Of a stretch of 64,000 bases of DNA, positions 1 to 16,659 are shown in pieces. The translations under genes and the position numbers were made by a program. The notes under the pieces were generated by a model. The model saw only the letters and a list, made by a program, of their open reading frames with translations. It was not told the DNA's origin and did no database searches. The first letter of the stretch is position 1. Each line of letters starts with the position of its first letter. The DNA comes from Escarpia spicata (Eukaryota > Annelida > Polychaeta > Sabellida > Siboglinidae), in contig OZ023209.1 of the NCBI GenBank assembly GCA_963995525.1, positions 11,079,152 through 11,143,151 on the forward strand, read 5' to 3'.

Positions 1-2500
1 GTCCTTGTCTTAATACTTCTATAGCGCTTGCTAGAGGGAAGAAGTTCAAAGAGATGGTTGGCTGGGTGGGTAGTATCCCGTACAATGCTCTTGGATTTTC
101 GCGCACAGCGAGCATGGTAAATATATTCAATGGATGGCAACTCGCGCCCAATGATTCTAGATGTGCCCTTCACGATAACTTCTAGCCGTTGTTTCTCCTC
201 CTGACTGGCGCGGCCAAACCACACTACAATCGAGAAAGTGAGGATACTTTCAATGATTGCGCGGTAGAATCGTTCCTCCTGAGCAATGCCGAATCTCCTG
301 AGTTGCCTCAAGACGAACAGGCGTTTTTTGTAATGCACAGTATGTTTGTGCACCAGCTGAGATCGTTTGAAATTGTTGTTCCAGTTAATCTAAAAGATTA
401 AACCTGCTCGACCTCAACGCCATTTATCGAAAGAGGGTAGATGGGAGTCTTCTTTTTACGAAAATCAACAATCATTTCTTTAGTCTTTAAAACGTTCAAT
501 TCGAGATTGTTATCCGCACACCAGCCAACCATTCTCTGAACTTCCTTCCTGTATGGCATCTCATTCGCATTCTCAATGCAGCCCTCCACAGTAGTGTCAT
601 CGGAAAACTTTATCACACGATTGGTCCACGGAGACACAGTAATTTATGAAGATAGTAAACAGGAAGGGGGATAGCACACAACCTTGTGGGGCACCTGTAT
701 TTAGGATAAGAGGTCTGGAGATAGAGTTGTTGACTCTGATAGATTGAGGCCTGTGAAGAAGAAAGTTAAGGACCCAGTGACACATGGCAGGATGTACATT
801 CAACAATGAAAGTTTATCGAACAGCTTGAATGGGATGATAGTGTTAAATTCTGAGCTGAAGTCAATGAACAGGATCCTGGCATAGGTTCCTAGCCTCTCT
901 AGGTGCTTCAGAATGTGATGCAGACCTAAAGCTACCGCATCGTCTACTGATCTGTTTGCTTGATATGCAAGTTGGTGCGAGTCCAGGAGGCCGTCGGTTA
1001 CCGACTTCAGATACTTGAGTACTATGCGCACGAACACTTTCATGGCGACTGAGGTCAGTGCCACTGGACGGTAGTCGTTCAACCCGGTGATGTTGGACTT
1101 CTTGGGAATGGGTATGATAGTGGAAGTTTTGAAGCAGACTGGAACTCTGCATTGCTGGAGAGAGGAGCTGTAGATGTCCGTAAACACCGCAGAGAGTTGG
1201 TCGGCGCAGTTTTTCAGGGTAGATGTGGACCCGAAGCCTTCCGCGTGCTGTGTCTCCTGAACAGTTTCCTCACCTCAGTTTCGTAGACTATAAAGGGCGG
1301 AGACAGAGAGGTACCTGCTGGAAGTGGGCGCTGCTCTGGTGAATAGTTAAGCTTGTCAAATCTGCTGTAAAAGTCGTTGAGCTGATCAGGGAATGAGGGG
1401 TCACTGCTGTTGGTGGCCGCTGCATGTTCCTTGTACTGCGTAATTTGCCGCAGGCCATTCCAGACAGATCTGATGTTGTTGGAAGCGAACTGATCCTCAA
1501 GTTTGTGTTTGTATATGAATTTGGCCTTCTTGACCGCCTTCTGCGCCTCGCACTTAGCTCTCCTGAATTCTTCCCTGCTGCCACTGTTGAACGCCGCGTT
1601 CTTCGCCGCCAGTTTCTGCTTAATATCCCTGGTGAACCAAGGTTTATCGTTGCCATACAGGGTGACAGTCTCTGTGTCCGTGCACAGCTCCTCACACCAG
1701 TTGATGTAGGATGTCACGGTGTCAGCGTACACGTCTAGGTCAGGACATGCCTCTTTAAACATGTCCCAATCTGTGCACTCCAGGCATCCACGAAGAGCTG
1801 CAGTCGACTCGTCCGTCCGCTTCTTGACAGTCTTCTTTGATGGCTTCAAAGTTTTCAGTTTCTGTCGGTACGTGGGGATGAGGACGACCGTTGCGTGATC
1901 GGACTCTCCAAGGGGAGCCCTGGTGGTGGCACGGTACGCATCCTTAAAGACTGTGTAGCAGTGATCCAGGACCTTGCTATTGCGTGTGGCACAGTCTACG
2001 TGCTGCTTGTACCTGGGCAGTACCTTCTTCAAATTTGTGTGATTAAAGTCACCCAGAATGATGACTACGCTGTCAGGATAGGTCGATTCTGCTGCCATCA
2101 ACTGAGCAGCCAAATGGCTGACTGCCTTGATAGCACTGGCATCAGGGGGGATGTAAACACCCAACAGCACGACCGAAGAGAACTCTCTCGGGGAATAGAA
2201 CGGCTTGCAATTGATAGTTTCCAGTTTACGAGAACACGAAGAAAAGACAAGCTGAGTGCCATTACACCACCGCTGATTCACAAGAAAGCACACCCCACCA
2301 CCCCACTGCTTGTCCGTCAGTTCGCTCGATTGGTCCGCTCTAAACAGAGCATGACCAATGGGTGTCACTGCCGCGTCAGGGGTCGTGGCATCTAACCACG
2401 TTTCCGTAAAACACAGTATAGAGACTTGCATGCAAGGTTCAGTCAGGTGACTTTGCTGGATGAGGTTCGCGTTGACGATGCTTCTTTTGAATGATGCCAC
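1..2500 (-). mobile_element. L2/Rex1-like (CR1 group) non-LTR retrotransposon, ORF2 fragment
   Basis: Reads on the minus strand as endonuclease, linker, reverse transcriptase and C-terminal tail, with frame changes between blocks. The endonuclease part (2500 to about 1850) has FTETWLD, ILGDFNH and ESDHATV. The linker has NDKPWFTRDIKQKL and VWNGLRQITQYK, wording typical of L2/Rex1-type LINEs. The RT block (1187 to about 600) has [20 protein letters not shown] and [14 protein letters not shown]. The active-site segment (about 635-600) reads KFSDDT, a FADDT box with Ala to Ser. From about 400 down to 1 another frame continues into the usual C-terminal block (FYRAIIES, then SRIIGRELPS), so the copy runs off the left edge. 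It begins inside the endonuclease and is frameshifted, so it is dead. Clade assignment is from remembered motif style and should be treated as approximate. Confidence 0.9.
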
Positions 2501-2960
2501 TGCTCTAAGTGGATCGTTTTAGTGACACACGATTGATATTTTAGTATACATTAGAATCGCATACGCGTTCCATTCGTTTTCAAAATCTGAGCTAGTTTAT
2601 ACTATGTACAGACTTTCAAATTAAAACATTGTGCGAATTATCCATAAATATGTAAATTTACGCTCATCGAGGCTTTGCGGTTGTGACTGTTGGCTTGTAT
2701 ATAGCGACGCCATGTGGACACTTTGTTTTTTTAAGCTCATACGGTGCGGCTCTTTGGTATAGGTAATTACTTTGTAAATATAGGCCTACGTTTACTCGCT
2801 TGTTCCACATTGTGCACAGTGTTGATCTTACACGAACACACGTACATGTATGGGGTGTGCATCTTTCTTCAAAGCCCTCCTGTTGAATGTTTAGCGTAGC
2901 CGCAACTTTAACGGATTAATTAGTTTTACTTATTTTAATAGAGGCCACACGATGGCGCCA
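2501..2960. other. AT-rich spacer, nothing recognised
   Basis: No coding motif, splice-paired exon or clear repeat was seen between the LINE fragment and the pentanucleotide array. Confidence 0.5.
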
Positions 2961-2961
2961 C

Positions 2962-3060
2962 CCATAACATAACATAACATAACATAACATAACATAACAT
3001 AACATAACATAACATAACATAACATAACATAACATAACATAACATAGCATAGCATAGCAT
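2962..3060. repeat. Pentanucleotide microsatellite (CATAA)n
   Basis: About 17 near-perfect copies of a CATAA/AACAT unit, grading at the right end into a sister unit CATAG. The change to a related 5-bp unit suggests replication slippage with one point change spread through the last copies. Confidence 0.95.
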
Positions 3061-5760
3061 TGTACAACATTGCATAGCATCATTATTATCTTTATTGCTT
3101 CCTTAAATGAGATTGTTTTAGAGCGCTTAGAGCATGTTATGGATATTGCACTCCATCAATATTATTATTAGTAGTATAAAATAGTATTCAATATTAACTA
3201 GCTCTTTATTTCTACATGAATAACATCGTAACTTTACTGTTACATTTTAGCAATGTGGTTGATCACGTATACAGCTCATTTCTAGAACAAAACTGTTGTC
3301 AATTGCAAACATTTCTGTGTTGAACTCTAATGATCGCTAATCAGCCGCCGATTCACGTATTAAATCAAACCACAAGCCAGTGCTTCCTCCTGGTGCACAC
3401 ATTGTAACCAATGAACATCAGCGTAATCAAGAACGGGCTCAAATTAGTGAACAGACCGTATTTATCATCAGTGTCAACATTAAGTAGACCGATTATGCAA
3501 CTGGAATACTGGAATTTAAACTAGCTTACAATACACGAATTAGTTAAAGCCAGACAATGAATAATGTCCAAAACGTTACGTTGGTCATTTAAAGCAGCCT
3601 CCACAATAAGGAACCGTGCAGAAAAGGTAGCCAACAGAGGGCTCCACTTAACCGACATTCAATCGTACAAACGAGCCCGCTGGTTTTTCTGTGAGAAGCT
3701 AATTTATATTACAAAATACTGCAAAAGGAATTCAGAGGTCACGAAAATACGTAAACCCAACAGCACACAATGTTATATCCAGAAACAGTCGGTGTTCTAA
3801 ACATGATGCATTATTTTGTGACATTCATCGAAACAGGTTGACTGTGGTAGCCAGGGAGACAGCAACGACCAGCAGACGACATTGCTTAGATAATTGCTTC
3901 TCAACTTTTTCATGTCGCTGCACACTTTCGATTTCGTTAGAATCTCGTGGCACACCGTCTTGCTAATATGTATTCTATTAACTTTTCTATAATTATAACA
4001 CATTTATTACATTATAACATTTTCAATGTTGCAAGATATAAACGATTTTTAAATCATTAATTTTATTAATTTGAAGTTTCATTATCAATGAAAATCCCCA
4101 ATTACCATTTATCATCATCAACAAGGAGATTATAAACGTTATCTTTATCAAACACTTTTCATTAGTATGATGTCACTAACGGTCATGAGGTAACCAAGCA
4201 GTTTACTTATAATTATTCTCAGAAGCAATAAAATGAAAAATTATTCCATATTGCACTATTAAGAACTAGCGCCTGTCTTGGGAACAAAGGCGATGATCGA
4301 ACTGTAAGACCAAGGCTCTTTAGACCTGACCACATGCTGTTATTGATATATATATATATATATACATATCAACGTACAAAAGCTCACTTCACAAACGTGT
4401 TTTGCTGGAAAGAGTAGCAAATGAATCAACACCATGATTAATTGCACCAAATATGCGTCCACATGCACATCACTGAACGTCAGTTTGAGAGTGCAGTCGC
4501 GCACCAAGTTTGTTCTCACATTCAGAAAAAGCTCGTTGGCTGCATCGTGCTTCGACAGATTAGGTTATAATGTTGGTCAACTTGAAGTATTGTCCGTTCA
4601 CGTTAGCACATTTTCACCGTGACTTTATATTGTTCAATAAAATTCATTAATCTTCCTAACGATGTCATCAACACATGCCAGTTTATACCAGCAATTGTGT
4701 TTTAGCAAAAGGTTATGCTGCAAATCGTTGTGAAACATCAAAAACTAAACTGTTCTATTATATCCATAGGAGCTCTTGAAAGAACCCTACAAAAAAACCA
4801 AGTGTGAAGAAGTACGGATACTTGTTGTGGCCCATCCCCTCACAAAGTGCCGTCTGATTGGCCTTGATTTCTTGAGACTTGAGGATGTTTGCCATGAAAT
4901 GTTCGCGACTAAAGTAACAGTGTATGTTTTGAAGGCTGTTTGTTGGCACATTTGTCACAAATCTTGTGGCATGTCCTGTCATCACAGTTGCTCAATCGAG
5001 CACAAACAAATATTGTACCGTTTATAACACGACGGTAGCTTGGATTAAAAAGCGTAGTAAAGCCTAATGTTGCTATTTTTGTTCTAATCACAAAAAGTAC
5101 CGCCGCCCATTTGTGCCGTGGCACCCCGGTTGAGAAACACTGGCTTAGATCATATTACCATATTGATCGTCTTCCTTAGTGTATATGATTGACATAAGAC
5201 AATAACGTCATACCATGACGGATCTAAACCAAGTGTAGGACAATTTATCTTATAACCTCGAAGAACAAATTCTTTTAAATGATCCAAGCTTACTCTAATT
5301 AATTAATAATTCAATTAATAATTAATATTTTCTTATAAGCTGGTCCGTCAGCGGCGAAGAATTTTCAATGGTACAATGGTATTCGTCAGATGACGCTGTC
5401 GACGACGTTTTATTGGGGATGGGACACTATAAATATTTGCGTCAGCCACATTGAGGCGATGTCACTATTGTCTAACATTTTGCTTCCTGTTTTTAAAACA
5501 CGTGCTTAATGATTCACATTGCCCCGTCCTTCGCACAGTGGCCACCGTTGGGGACGACAACCCCTTCGTTTCCCACCCCAAACACGCAAGTTCGATCAGT
5601 GTTCTGCAATAAAACCGGGCGGAATATTTGATTGATTATCCACGTGCACTATGACACATCTCGACAGACACAAGCCGTCTGTTTCTGTCGCTGTCTGCCT
5701 CTGAAATTGGCTTCAGCTATTAATGTTGCGTGGTGTAGCGACGTACATAATCACATAATA
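3061..5760. other. Gene-poor AT-rich stretch
   Basis: Contains only short open frames without recognisable domains, a (TA)n run at about 4349-4364, and a tract of TAATTAAT/AATTAATA repeats near 5298-5330. The 78-aa frame at 3564-3800 and the short frames near 4.4-5.1 kb show no family motif or signal peptide. I cannot support a gene here. Confidence 0.5.
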
Positions 5761-5769
5761 ATCACTTCC

Positions 5770-6080
5770 ATAATACCAGAAAAGTATCTCAGCCAAAACC
5801 ACCTAAAGCTCGAACTGCCTACTATTAACACAGTTTCGATGTATCCGGTCTGAAACTATGGAATAATTTACCAATTGACATTCAAAACAGCCAATCTGTA
5901 CCTAAAATCCCTAAACAAATATTTGACTGCTACAACACCAGTTTAATTGTACTTTGTTTTATATGTCATGTATGTTGTGATTGTATTTATTCATTTTATA
6001 TATTTATTTTATGTATTTGTTTTTAATTATTATTATTATTTTGTATTTTTATTAATTATTTATAAATCAATAACAACGTA
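5770..6080 (+). mobile_element. Possible 3' remnant of a CR1-like LINE
   Basis: Across a frame change near 5840 the text reads GLKLWNNLPIDIQNS, which resembles the common end of CR1-group ORF2 proteins (xxKLWNxLPxxI). It is followed by an AT-rich 3' tail. Only about 50 residues are readable, so this is weak. Confidence 0.45.
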
Positions 6081-6540
6081 CAGACAATCCGTAGCCACAC
6101 TACACATGGATGTGTCACCTCCCGAATGTTATACGTGGGTTTAGCTAAAAGGACAGGTATACAGTGGCAATCCGCATACATTGGAAGTTGGAAACCTACT
6201 TTCGAAGGAGATCAGTCGAATTCTGGTAGACAATATCGATCTGCGTGTTTATGTTGTTCTCCAGAGTCGCGAAGCATGGATCACGCTCCTCACCAGTGAT
6301 AGCATATTGCTGTTACAATTATAACTGGAATGGTGTGGTGCTCGCAGGAAGACACACAAGTGTGTTTTGCTGTTGATTAAGTCACAGATGAATACAAATG
6401 ACACCGGAATAAGAATATACTTCCAAGCCCTGTCCATCATTGATATCCTTCAAGAGTGTATCAGAAATAGCTGGATGAGAAACTATTTACGAAAGTTTCC
6501 TTTGCAAAATATGTGCTGTAGAGAAAGCGTATAGAACTTC

Positions 6541-6546
6541 TTTATT
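6541..6546 (-). terminator. Candidate polyadenylation signal of lysozyme-like gene A
   Basis: AATAAA on the minus strand (TTTATT on plus), about 305 bp past the gene A stop codon. The diverged duplicate of this flank at 26265-26510 has lost the hexamer at the matching place (CTTTTTAGG). Confidence 0.5.
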
Positions 6547-6851
6547 GGTCTAAGACGAATGACTATGTTTAGCTCGGTGTACACTAAGCATTGTTTTAAA
6601 TACATTTACACATCGTCGTACATAGTGTTGATATGACCCACGTGTAAGACCTGTGTCCGTCCCTATCTGTAGGCGACGACGACTGCCAGGAACGTAGACA
6701 GTGGTAGAAACGCAAGCAGTAAACGCGTCAAACTCTTTGTAAACACCAGTGACTGTGTTAAGGAAGTAGACGTAAGGGTTAAAGTTTCTATAGCCAACAT
6801 CGATACATTTCCCAACCACGGATTTTCGTTTTCTTCCGTCGCGTCGTTCAC

Positions 6852-10921
<4,070 letters not shown>

Positions 10922-11058
10922 CTACAAATACAGTAGAATCATCACCATCGTCATCACCAACACCATCACCATCATCGCCACCATCATAATCTCCACAGTT
11001 CTCTATACCATAGTCTCCATCAATATCAAAACCACCATCAATATTACCATCACGATCA

Positions 11059-11391
11059 CATGTTAAAACTGTAAAATGTTCCTCTGTGTAAATTATTTTA
11101 AATAAATATTTAGAATTAAACTGCATTTGTTAAAAGTAATATTAAATGTGTGAAATATAAAAACACTAATACCATAAATACTACAATGATACTAAATAAT
11201 GACTACTACAATGATACTAAATAATGAATACTACAATGATACTAAATAATGAATACTACAATGATAATAAATAAGATAATATGTAATGTGTGTGTTAAAG
11301 TCCAATGTCAGTCATGTAAAACCCATTAAGTGGAGAAGAACAATGTATTTAGTTATTTCTTAAATTGAGGGAGATTGCCGTTCAGATCTAT
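11059..11391 (+). repeat. Left arm of a 333-bp inverted repeat pair
   Basis: Matches the reverse complement of 16192-16525 almost base for base. It includes an internal ~27-bp direct repeat (AATGAATACTACAATGATAC type, about four copies at 11180-11270). It lies 138 bp upstream of exon 2 of gene A. The arms could be the ends of one foldback element or two oppositely oriented copies of a short repeat. Confidence 0.9.
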
Positions 11392-11416
11392 GCGTTTTCC
11401 GGTTGTGTAATATGAT

Positions 11417-11660
11417 ATATAATAATAATAATAACAACAACAACAATAACAATAACAATAATAATAACAACAACAACAACAACACCACAAATAACAATAA
11501 CAACGAAAATAACTACAACAATAATAACAACAATAATAATAATAACAACAGTAACATCAACAATAAAACAACAATCATAACAACAATAATAACAACAACA
11601 ACGACATTAACAACAACAACATTAATAACAACAACAATAACAATGATAATAAGAAGAATG
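11417..11660. repeat. (AAT/AAC)n trinucleotide tract
   Basis: Interspersed AAT and AAC (with some ACG/ATG) triplets give an artefactual poly-Asn frame. It lies directly inside the left inverted arm. Confidence 0.95.
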
Positions 11661-11855
11661 GGATGACTTCTTAAGCGCCAATATCGCACAACAAATCCAA
11701 ATAGTTCTCGTTGTCTTATACAGAGGAAACGTCGTCAACAGACGGAATGGCTAAGAAACAAACTAGTTAATACAAAGTGACAGATGTTGTAATATTAAGT
11801 TAGTATGGATTACGGTGATCGACAAACGCAAATTGTTATACAGACTCCGTGTTAC

Positions 11856-11974
11856 AAAGCAACGCATGCCAGGGCCGCAGTGACCCTGCGGGTAGAGGAT
11901 ATCGGTTGAACATGCGCCCTTATTACACAAGTCGTTCATGCTGACACACGAAGTGCCAGCAGGCGAGCAGTGAC
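11856..11974 (-). CDS. Candidate cysteine-rich exon of unknown family
   Basis: A minus-strand open segment preceded by a good acceptor (CACTACAG) and ending at a GTAACA donor-like site. It encodes six cysteines spaced C-x6-C-x6-C-x4-C-x10-C-x5-C, including GHCGPGMRCF. Length 119 bp gives phase 1 in and phase 0 out, the same pair as exon 2 of the lysozyme-like genes. It lies between the gene A exon 2 and its candidate first exon, so it could be an alternative or extra exon, or belong to another gene. With that donor it cannot be spliced in frame to exon 2, which needs phase 1. The family is not recognised. Confidence 0.35.
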
Positions 11975-12368
11975 CTGTAGTGAATGATACAATACGATAC
12001 ACTGTTTTCATCTTAGACTTACACACATCACTACAGATACCGAACCTTAACGCATGTTCTGGCTAAGTGCAGATACACTATATTGGCTAATAGTGTTGAT
12101 ATGATATTGTTGTTGTAGTATAGTAATACTTTATTTTTAATGAAGTTTCTTCCTGTGAGCGCATGGAGTGTAACAATGTATTAAATTTATCGGCGGTAAC
12201 GATGACGTAAATCAGATAAACATAAAGTCAATATCAACAATCATAAATACGACTACGGCGATGATCGAGTAGCAGTCTTGCCACAGTGAGCTCCACACCA
12301 CAGGAATCTGGCTAAGATACACGTAAGTCATATACGCATTAAGTTATGTCTTATGTCATGTATATATG

Positions 12369-12412
<44 letters not shown>
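12369..12412. repeat. (TA)n microsatellite
   Basis: About 22 TA units, flanked by TATATAC/ACATA variants. Confidence 0.95.
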
Positions 12413-12417
<5 letters not shown>

Positions 12418-12853
12418 ACATCAACTAGCTTATAACATCGCATAAATATATTATGTTGTTTGAATTGCATTGCCAATTGGTAGATCAGAGACCAATGGTA
12501 CAAGGTTGAGAAAGAACATAGACAGAAGCACCACTGTTGCTAATATGCACATATATTTTTTCTTTTAAGTTATTGCACATATACACACACAACGAAAGCA
12601 CCACGCACGCATGTAAGCACGCATGGCCACAAGCACGCGCATATGCACGCATACAATTACGCACACATTTGCATGCACACACTCCACGTTCATGACTACA
12701 GTAAAAACGTAATAATGTAACTGCTAATAAGGCAACTCTCAAAGTTTAATCACCGCCAACACATAATGATTTGGGATGTAGACAAATGTACACTTACAAT
12801 ATAAGATAACTTAACACACACACAGCCGTCAAGTAAAGAAACGTCGCACTTAC

Positions 12854-12899
12854 CAAAACCGATATCTTGGACTGCAACCTGGAAGCATAACATATTCAT
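12854..12899 (-). CDS. Candidate first exon of lysozyme-like gene A
   Basis: A minus-strand segment opens with ATG at 12899 (MNMLCFQVAVQDIGF) and ends at a strong GTAAGT donor. The exon is 46 bp, giving phase 1 out, as needed by exon 2 at 10921 and as in first exons of genes B and C. However, the peptide is too short and not hydrophobic enough for a proper signal peptide. An acceptor-like CTTCCAG at 12879-12885 would make it an internal 25-bp exon with the true start further upstream. Confidence 0.3.
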
Positions 12900-13265
12900 C
12901 ATTACTTAAAATCACTAATTAGTACTGGTAAAATTGTTTCTGGTAGTTATAGAACATGTTAGTGGTTGAATGCAGTAGGGAATTTCAAATCAGTATGCAG
13001 GTACGAGCTCACTCACAGAGGAATTGTACGAGAATCTCGAAGGGTGTTACACACCAATTCTGCGGAAGCGTTAGATGTTGATTGATGCAATAGGCTAAAA
13101 AACAAAGAAGAACTGTCAGATACGAATTCAGGGAGATGCCTCGCTTGTATCGCTACAGAGAAGAGCCAGTTTAAACATTTATTCTGTGGACGCCAAATCG
13201 GAGCAAGACAAACAGAGATCAACAGAGAAAACTTACAACAGACATATTTGTGAACATCTTATGTT

Positions 13266-15640
13266 GAAGTATCTGACGGCACGTTGACTACACAGACACT
13301 GCTCGTCGTCTACTCAACCCAACCAATGATGATGACGGCACGTTGACTACACAGACACTGCTCGTCGTCTACTCAACCCAACCAATGATGATGACGGCAC
13401 GTTGACTACACAGACACTGCTCGTCGTCTACTCAACCCAACCAATGATGATGACGGCACGTTGACTACACAGACACTGCTCGTCGTCTACTCAACCCAAC
13501 CAATGGTGATGACGGCACGTTGACTACACAGACACTGCTCGTCGTCTACTCAACCCAACCAATGGTGATGACGGCACGTTGACTACACAGACACTGCTCG
13601 TCGTCTACTCAACCCAACCAATGGTGATGACGGCACGTTGACTACACAGAGAATGCTCGTCGTCTACTCAACCAAACCAATGATGATGACGGCACGTTGA
13701 CTACACAGACACTGCTCGTCGTCTACTCAACCCAACCAATGGTGATGACGGCACGTTGACTACACAGAGAATGCTCGTCGTCTACTCAACCAAACCAATG
13801 ATGATGACGGCACGTTGACTACACAGACACTGCTCGTCGTCTACTCAACCCAACCAATGGTGATGACGGCACGTTGACTACACAGAGAATGCTCGTCGTC
13901 TACTCAACCAAACCAATGATGATGACGGCACGTTGACTACACAGACACTGCTCGTCGTCTACTCAACCCAACCAATGATGATGACGGCACGTTGACTACA
14001 CAGACACTGCTCGTCGTCTACTCAACCCAACCAATGATGATGACGGCACGTTGACTGCACAGACACTGCTCGTCGTCTACTCAACCCAACCAATGATGAT
14101 GACGGCACGTTGACTGCACAGACACTGCTCGTCGTCTACTCAACCCAACCAATGATGATGACGGCACGTTGACTGCACAGACACTGCTCGTCGTCTACTC
14201 AACCCAACCAATGATGATGACGGCACGTTGACTACACAGACACTGCTCGTCGTCTACTCAACCCAACCAATGATGATGACGGCACGTTGACTACACAGAC
14301 ACTGCTCGTCGTCTACTCAACCCAACCAATGATGATGACGGCACGTTGACTACACAGACACTGCTCGTCGTCTACTCAACCCAACCAATGATGATGACGG
14401 CACGTTGACTACACAGACACTGCTCGTCGTCTACTCAACCCAACCAATGATGATGACGGCACGTTGACTACACAGACACTGCTCGTCGTCTACTCAACCC
14501 AACCAATGATGATGACGGCACGTTGACTACACAGACACTGCTCGTCGTCTACTCAACCCAACCAATGATGATGACGGCACGTTGACTACACAGACACTGC
14601 TCGTCGTCTACTCAACCCAACCAATGATGATGACGGCACGTTGACTACACAGACACTGCTCGTCGTCTACTCAACCCAACCAATGATGATGACGGCACGT
14701 TGACTACACAGACACTGCTCGTCGTCTACTCAACCCAACCAATGATGATGACGGCACGTTGACTACACAGACACTGCTCGTCGTCTACTCAACCCAACCA
14801 ATGATGATGACGGCACGTTGACTACACAGACACTGCTCGTCGTCTACTCAACCCAACCAATGATGATGACGGCACGTTGACTACACAGACACTGCTCGTC
14901 GTCTACTCAACCCAACCAATGATGATGACGGCACGTTGACTACACAGACACTGCTCGTCGTCTACTCAACCCAACCAATGATGATGACGGCACGTTGACT
15001 ACACAGACACTGCTCGTCGTCTACTCAACCCAACCAATGATGATGACGGCACGTTGACTACACAGACACTGCTCGTCGTCTACTCAACCCAACCAATGAT
15101 GATGACGGCACGTTGACTACACAGACACTGCTCGTCGTTTACTCAACCCAACCAATGCTGATGACGGCACGTTGACTACACAGACACTGCTCGTCGTCTA
15201 CTCAACCAAACCAATGATGATGACGGCACGTTGACTACACAGACACTGCTCGTCGTCTACTCAACCCAACCAATGATGATGACGGCACGTTGACTACACA
15301 GACACTGCTCGTCGTCTACTCAACCCAACCAATGATGATGACGGCACGTTGACTACACAGACACTGCTCGTCGTTTACTCAACCCAACCAATGCTGATGA
15401 CGGCACGTTGACTACACAGACACTGCTCGTCGTCTACTCAACCCAACCAATGATGATGACGGCACGTTGACTACACAGACACTGCTCGTCGTCTACTCAA
15501 CCCAACCAATGATGATGACGGCACGTTGACTACACAGACACTGCTCGTCGTCTACTCAACCCAACCAATGATGATGACGGCACGTTGACTACACAGACAC
15601 TGCTCGTCGTTTACTCAACCCAACCAATGATGATGACGAC
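13266..15640. repeat. 59-bp minisatellite, about 40 tandem copies
   Basis: The unit runs from GATGATGACGGCACGTTGAC through CTCGTCGTCTACTCAACC to CCAAT, 59 bp, with almost no length change over 2.37 kb. Variants cluster. A dimer alternates CAGAGAATG/CAACCAAACC copies with the standard copy at about 13620-13920. Three successive copies carry GACTGCACAG near 14050-14180. A GTTTACTC variant recurs at 15137, 15373 and 15609, exactly 4 x 59 bp apart. No unique spacers occur, so it is a tandem array and not a CRISPR. It carries no long open frame. Confidence 0.97.
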
Positions 15641-15649
15641 GAAGTATTG

Positions 15650-16190
15650 TAGCCTTGGATGTTTCATGTTGTTATTGAGTAACACGCATAATAACAATCT
15701 AACTGTTTTGTTCCATCCCACTGGTTCGAAATATTGAAATATATAATTACTAATTAAATAGAATGTAATATTTTAGTGTATCACCAGCACATATACGGAC
15801 TAATTGACGAATACATGAAGAACGATTTCGATGCTTCATTCTTTCCTGTTTCGACTGAAATATCAACTTCGACGGAAATGCCAACGGCTGTCTAACAATG
15901 TAGAGTCGATGCCGTCTTCACGTGGGTCACACGACTATTACAGATGCCGCCGTCTTGTGTCTTGATGGCTGAGTGCCTCGTAATGTTTATTTCCCCTATT
16001 TATACAGGTTCCGGGCAAAGTTATTCGTCTGAGAATTGCGTTAAGGTGATAGACGTTGCACACATAAAACATTGTCTGCAGGTGGCCATGTGATGTCTTG
16101 ATGTGACGTTAAATGTGTCGAGGTGTCTCGATATATCATAACGTTTTTTTTATACCAGGATCCGCCTAGTGCCGATGGGGGTGTTGCGGT
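15650..16190. other. Spacer between the minisatellite and right inverted arm
   Basis: No coding motif or pair of splice sites was recognised. It shares CCGATGG...GGTGATAGA(C/T)CTGAAC wording at about 16171-16204 with 27568-27601, suggesting a short dispersed repeat. Confidence 0.4.
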
Positions 16191-16191
16191 G

Positions 16192-16525
16192 ATAGATCTG
16201 AACGGCAATCTCCCTCAATTTAAGAAATAACTAAATACATTGTTCTTCTCCACTTAATGGGTTTTACATGGCTGACATTGGACTTTAACACACATGTTAC
16301 ATATTATCTTATTTATTATCATTGTAGTATTCATTATTTAGTATCATTGTAGTATTCATTATTTAGTATCATTGTAGTATTCATTATTTAGTATCATTGT
16401 AGTATTTATGGTATTAGTGTTTTTATATTTCACACATTTAATATTACTTTTAACAAATGCAGTTTAATTCTAAATATTTATTTAAAATAATTTACACAGA
16501 GGAACATTTTACAGTTTTAACATGT
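16192..16525 (-). repeat. Right arm of the 333-bp inverted repeat pair
   Basis: Reverse-complement partner of 11059-11391. The two arms enclose 4.8 kb that includes the trinucleotide tract, the candidate Cys-rich exon and the 59-bp minisatellite. Confidence 0.9.
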
Positions 16526-16659
16526 TTTATAGCCTATCGTTATGACTATTTTATTATTTACCTTGACTAATTATAATTTTAAGCTATTTAGTATTTTAAT
16601 GCTTGTACACACCCGTGAACGGGGCAACCGTCCCGGATTTGACGGTGTCAAAATAAAGT

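Noticed and set aside
13266..15640. CRISPR array
   Set aside because: The period is constant at 59 bp, there are no variable spacers between repeats, and the genome is eukaryotic. It is a tandem minisatellite.
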